Of a DNA stretch of 7,383 nucleotides, positions 6,115-7,383 are shown piece after piece. Under the pieces are notes generated by a model that worked only from the letters and a program-made list of their open reading frames with translations, was not told where the DNA came from and searched no databases. Within the stretch, counting starts at the first letter, position 1, and the number at the start of each line of letters is the position of its first letter. A program made the position numbers and the translations under genes. This DNA is from Nitriliruptoraceae bacterium (lineage in GTDB: Bacteria; Actinomycetota; Nitriliruptoria; Nitriliruptorales; Nitriliruptoraceae), in contig PWEU01000073.1 of NCBI GenBank assembly GCA_003554005.1, positions 1 to 7,383 on the forward strand. The letters run 5' to 3'.

Positions 6115-7185
6115 GTGAAACCACGTCTCAAGCACGTTGCGGACCACGCCGGTGTGAGCCAGGCGACGGTCAGTCGTGTCCTGAACGACCGGCCGGGGGT
6201 GGCTGAGGCCACCCGTCGGTCGGTGCTGCAGGCGATGTCACAGCTCGGCTACGAGCCCGGCCGGCTGCGTCCGTCCCGGCGGACCGGGCTCGTCGGGTTG
6301 ATCGTGCCGGAGCTCGACAACCCGGGGTTCCCACGCTTCGCCCAGGCGCTCGAGTCCCGCCTGGCCCGGGAGGGGTTGACCACGGTGCTGTGCACCTCGA
6401 CGCCATCGGGCATGGGCGAGACCGACTACCTCGATGTCCTACAGGACCACGCGGTCACCGGCATCGTCCTGGTCTCCGGCGAACACTCCGACACCAGCGC
6501 CGACCACCAGCGCTACCACGACCTGCGCGACTCGGGCGTGCCACTGGTGCTGGTCAACGGTCGCGACGACGATCTACTGGACATCGCCGCCGTCACGGTG
6601 GACCACGCCGAGGTGAGCCGCCTGGCGGTGGCCCACCTCGCGTCGCTCGGGCACCGCCGGATCGGGTTGGCGATCGGTCCGAGCCGCTACGTCACCGCCG
6701 CACGCCTGAGGCTCGGGTACCTCGATGCGCTCGAACGGGCGGGGCTGCCGGTCGATGCCAGCCTGATAACCGACACCATCTACGGCATCGAAGGCGGCCA
6801 CTCCGCGGGCGCGACCCTGCTGCCGCTGGAGGTCACCGCGGTGGTGTGCGCCAGCGACCGGATGGCGCTCGGCGTCATCCGTGCAGCGCACGAGCGCGGG
6901 CTGCAGGTGCCCAAGCAGCTCTCGGTGATCGGCTTCGACGATGCCGGCCCGAACGCCTTCTTCGACCCGCCGCTGACCAGCATCCAGCAGCCGTTCGAGT
7001 CGATGGCCTCGGCCGTGGTCCAGCTGCTCACCGCGCAGATCACCGACGCCGACGCGGCCACTCCGGAGCTGACCTTCCGACCGGAACTCGTGGTCCGGGG
7101 CTCGACCGGCACCGCACCCGAAGCCCCAGCGGCCGGCGACATCGCGGTCGCCCACCCCGACCCGGAGGCGGCGAGCGTCACCTGA
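6115..7185 (+). CDS. LacI-family transcriptional regulator, probable repressor of the mal operon (MalR-like)
   Basis: This 356-residue protein has an N-terminal LacI helix-turn-helix at residues 4-24 (VADHAGVSQATVSRVLN, 8-24) and a periplasmic-binding-protein-like effector domain from about residue 58 (GLVGLIVPELDNP). Further family stretches are ASLGHRRIGLAIG (176-188), VVCASDRMALGV (243-254) and SVIGFDD (270-276). The hinge between the domains, GYEPGRLRPSRRTG (45-58), is about three residues shorter than in LacI or CcpA and lacks the usual ARSL-type hinge helix; I recall similar hinges in other actinobacterial members. Residues after about 332 form a Pro/Ala-rich tail. The start is GTG, with AAGG 8 nt upstream. 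It is divergent from malE, so control of the malEFG-glucosidase operon with a maltose-type inducer is the natural inference. The effector is not readable from sequence. Confidence 0.93.
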   Translation: MKPRLKHVADHAGVSQATVSRVLNDRPGVAEATRRSVLQAMSQLGYEPGRLRPSRRTGLVGLIVPELDNPGFPRFAQALESRLAREGLTTVLCTSTPSGMGETDYLDVLQDHAVTGIVLVSGEHSDTSADHQRYHDLRDSGVPLVLVNGRDDDLLDIAAVTVDHAEVSRLAVAHLASLGHRRIGLAIGPSRYVTAARLRLGYLDALERAGLPVDASLITDTIYGIEGGHSAGATLLPLEVTAVVCASDRMALGVIRAAHERGLQVPKQLSVIGFDDAGPNAFFDPPLTSIQQPFESMASAVVQLLTAQITDADAATPELTFRPELVVRGSTGTAPEAPAAGDIAVAHPDPEAASVT

Positions 7186-7230
7186 CCGCTGGGCGAGACT
7201 CCTGCGGGCTGCCATCCGGAGGGCGCGGGC
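7186..7230. other. short convergent intergenic gap, no clear terminator
   Basis: These 45 bp separate the regulator stop from the convergent acyl-CoA dehydrogenase stop. The sequence is G+C rich with several short G and C runs, but I found no inverted repeat longer than 3-4 bp and no T-run, so a bidirectional terminator cannot be supported from sequence alone. Confidence 0.5.
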
Positions 7231-7383
7231 TCATCCGAGCAGGGTGCGCGCGATGATCATCTCCTGGATCTCCGTGGTGCCTCCGCCGATGCCGGCGAGC
7301 TTGGCGTCACGCAGCGAGCGCTCGACGTGGAACTCGTCCACGTACCCCCAGCCGCCGTGCAGCTGGATCGCGTCCAGCGCCGA
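7231..7383 (-). CDS. acyl-CoA dehydrogenase, C-terminal fragment (gene continues beyond the window)
   Basis: Only the last 50 residues are in the window; the start lies beyond the right edge. They match the C-terminal helical domain of flavin-dependent acyl-CoA dehydrogenases, which oxidise acyl-CoA thioesters to enoyl-CoA: AIQLHGGWGYVDEFHVER followed by RDAKL, then GGGTTEIQ and IARTLLG just before the TGA at 7231-7233. The position occupied by catalytic Glu in medium-chain enzymes (YEGT) is Gly here (IGGGT), as in isovaleryl- and long-chain-type members whose base sits elsewhere in the protein. The gene is convergent with the regulator, 45 bp apart, and probably belongs to a separate fatty-acid or branched-chain catabolic unit. 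Confidence 0.9.
   Translation of the reverse strand, partial: SALDAIQLHGGWGYVDEFHVERSLRDAKLAGIGGGTTEIQEMIIARTLLG

Noticed and set aside
5962..6147. A 62-residue N-terminal extension of MalE
   Set aside because: It would bury the signal peptide, run through the operator and promoter, and overlap the start of the divergent regulator. The ATG at 5961 has its own AGGAG site.

Overview
The window reads as chromosomal DNA from a high-GC actinobacterium. Codon third positions are almost all G/C, GTG starts are used, and the gene set is a maltodextrin uptake and breakdown locus with a divergent LacI-type regulator. Strongly acidic extracytoplasmic parts (the MalE linker and the large MalF loop) hint at a marine, halotolerant or deep-branching actinobacterium; that lineage guess is weak.

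Layout. Minus strand, read right to left: malE (lipoprotein binding protein, 4651-5961), a 124-nt gap holding a very strong hairpin (4606-4641), malF (2901-4526), malG (1966-2901, overlapping malF by one base), and a MalZ-like GH13 maltodextrin glucosidase (48-1961, GTG start 4 nt after malG). The plus strand carries a LacI-family regulator (6115-7185). The 153-bp malE/regulator gap (5962-6114) holds a consensus -35 box for malE and a perfect TGCAAC-AA-GTTGCA palindrome between -35 and -10, which is the best operator candidate. At the right edge (7231-7383, minus) is the C-terminal end of an acyl-CoA dehydrogenase, convergent with the regulator and probably unrelated to sugar use.

How it works together. 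MalE, tethered to the outer face of the membrane, is expected to capture maltose or maltodextrins and deliver them to the MalF-MalG channel. The cytoplasmic GH13 enzyme then trims the imported oligosaccharides. The regulator probably represses malE and possibly itself until a sugar inducer binds. No ATP-binding subunit is encoded here, so MalF/MalG must use one made elsewhere, as with the shared MsiK-type ATPases of actinobacteria.

I see no undescribed system. The items worth a second look are the operator architecture, the intergenic hairpin, the repeat-encoded acidic linker of MalE, and the missing ATPase. I see no tRNA, rRNA, CRISPR array, mobile element or origin.
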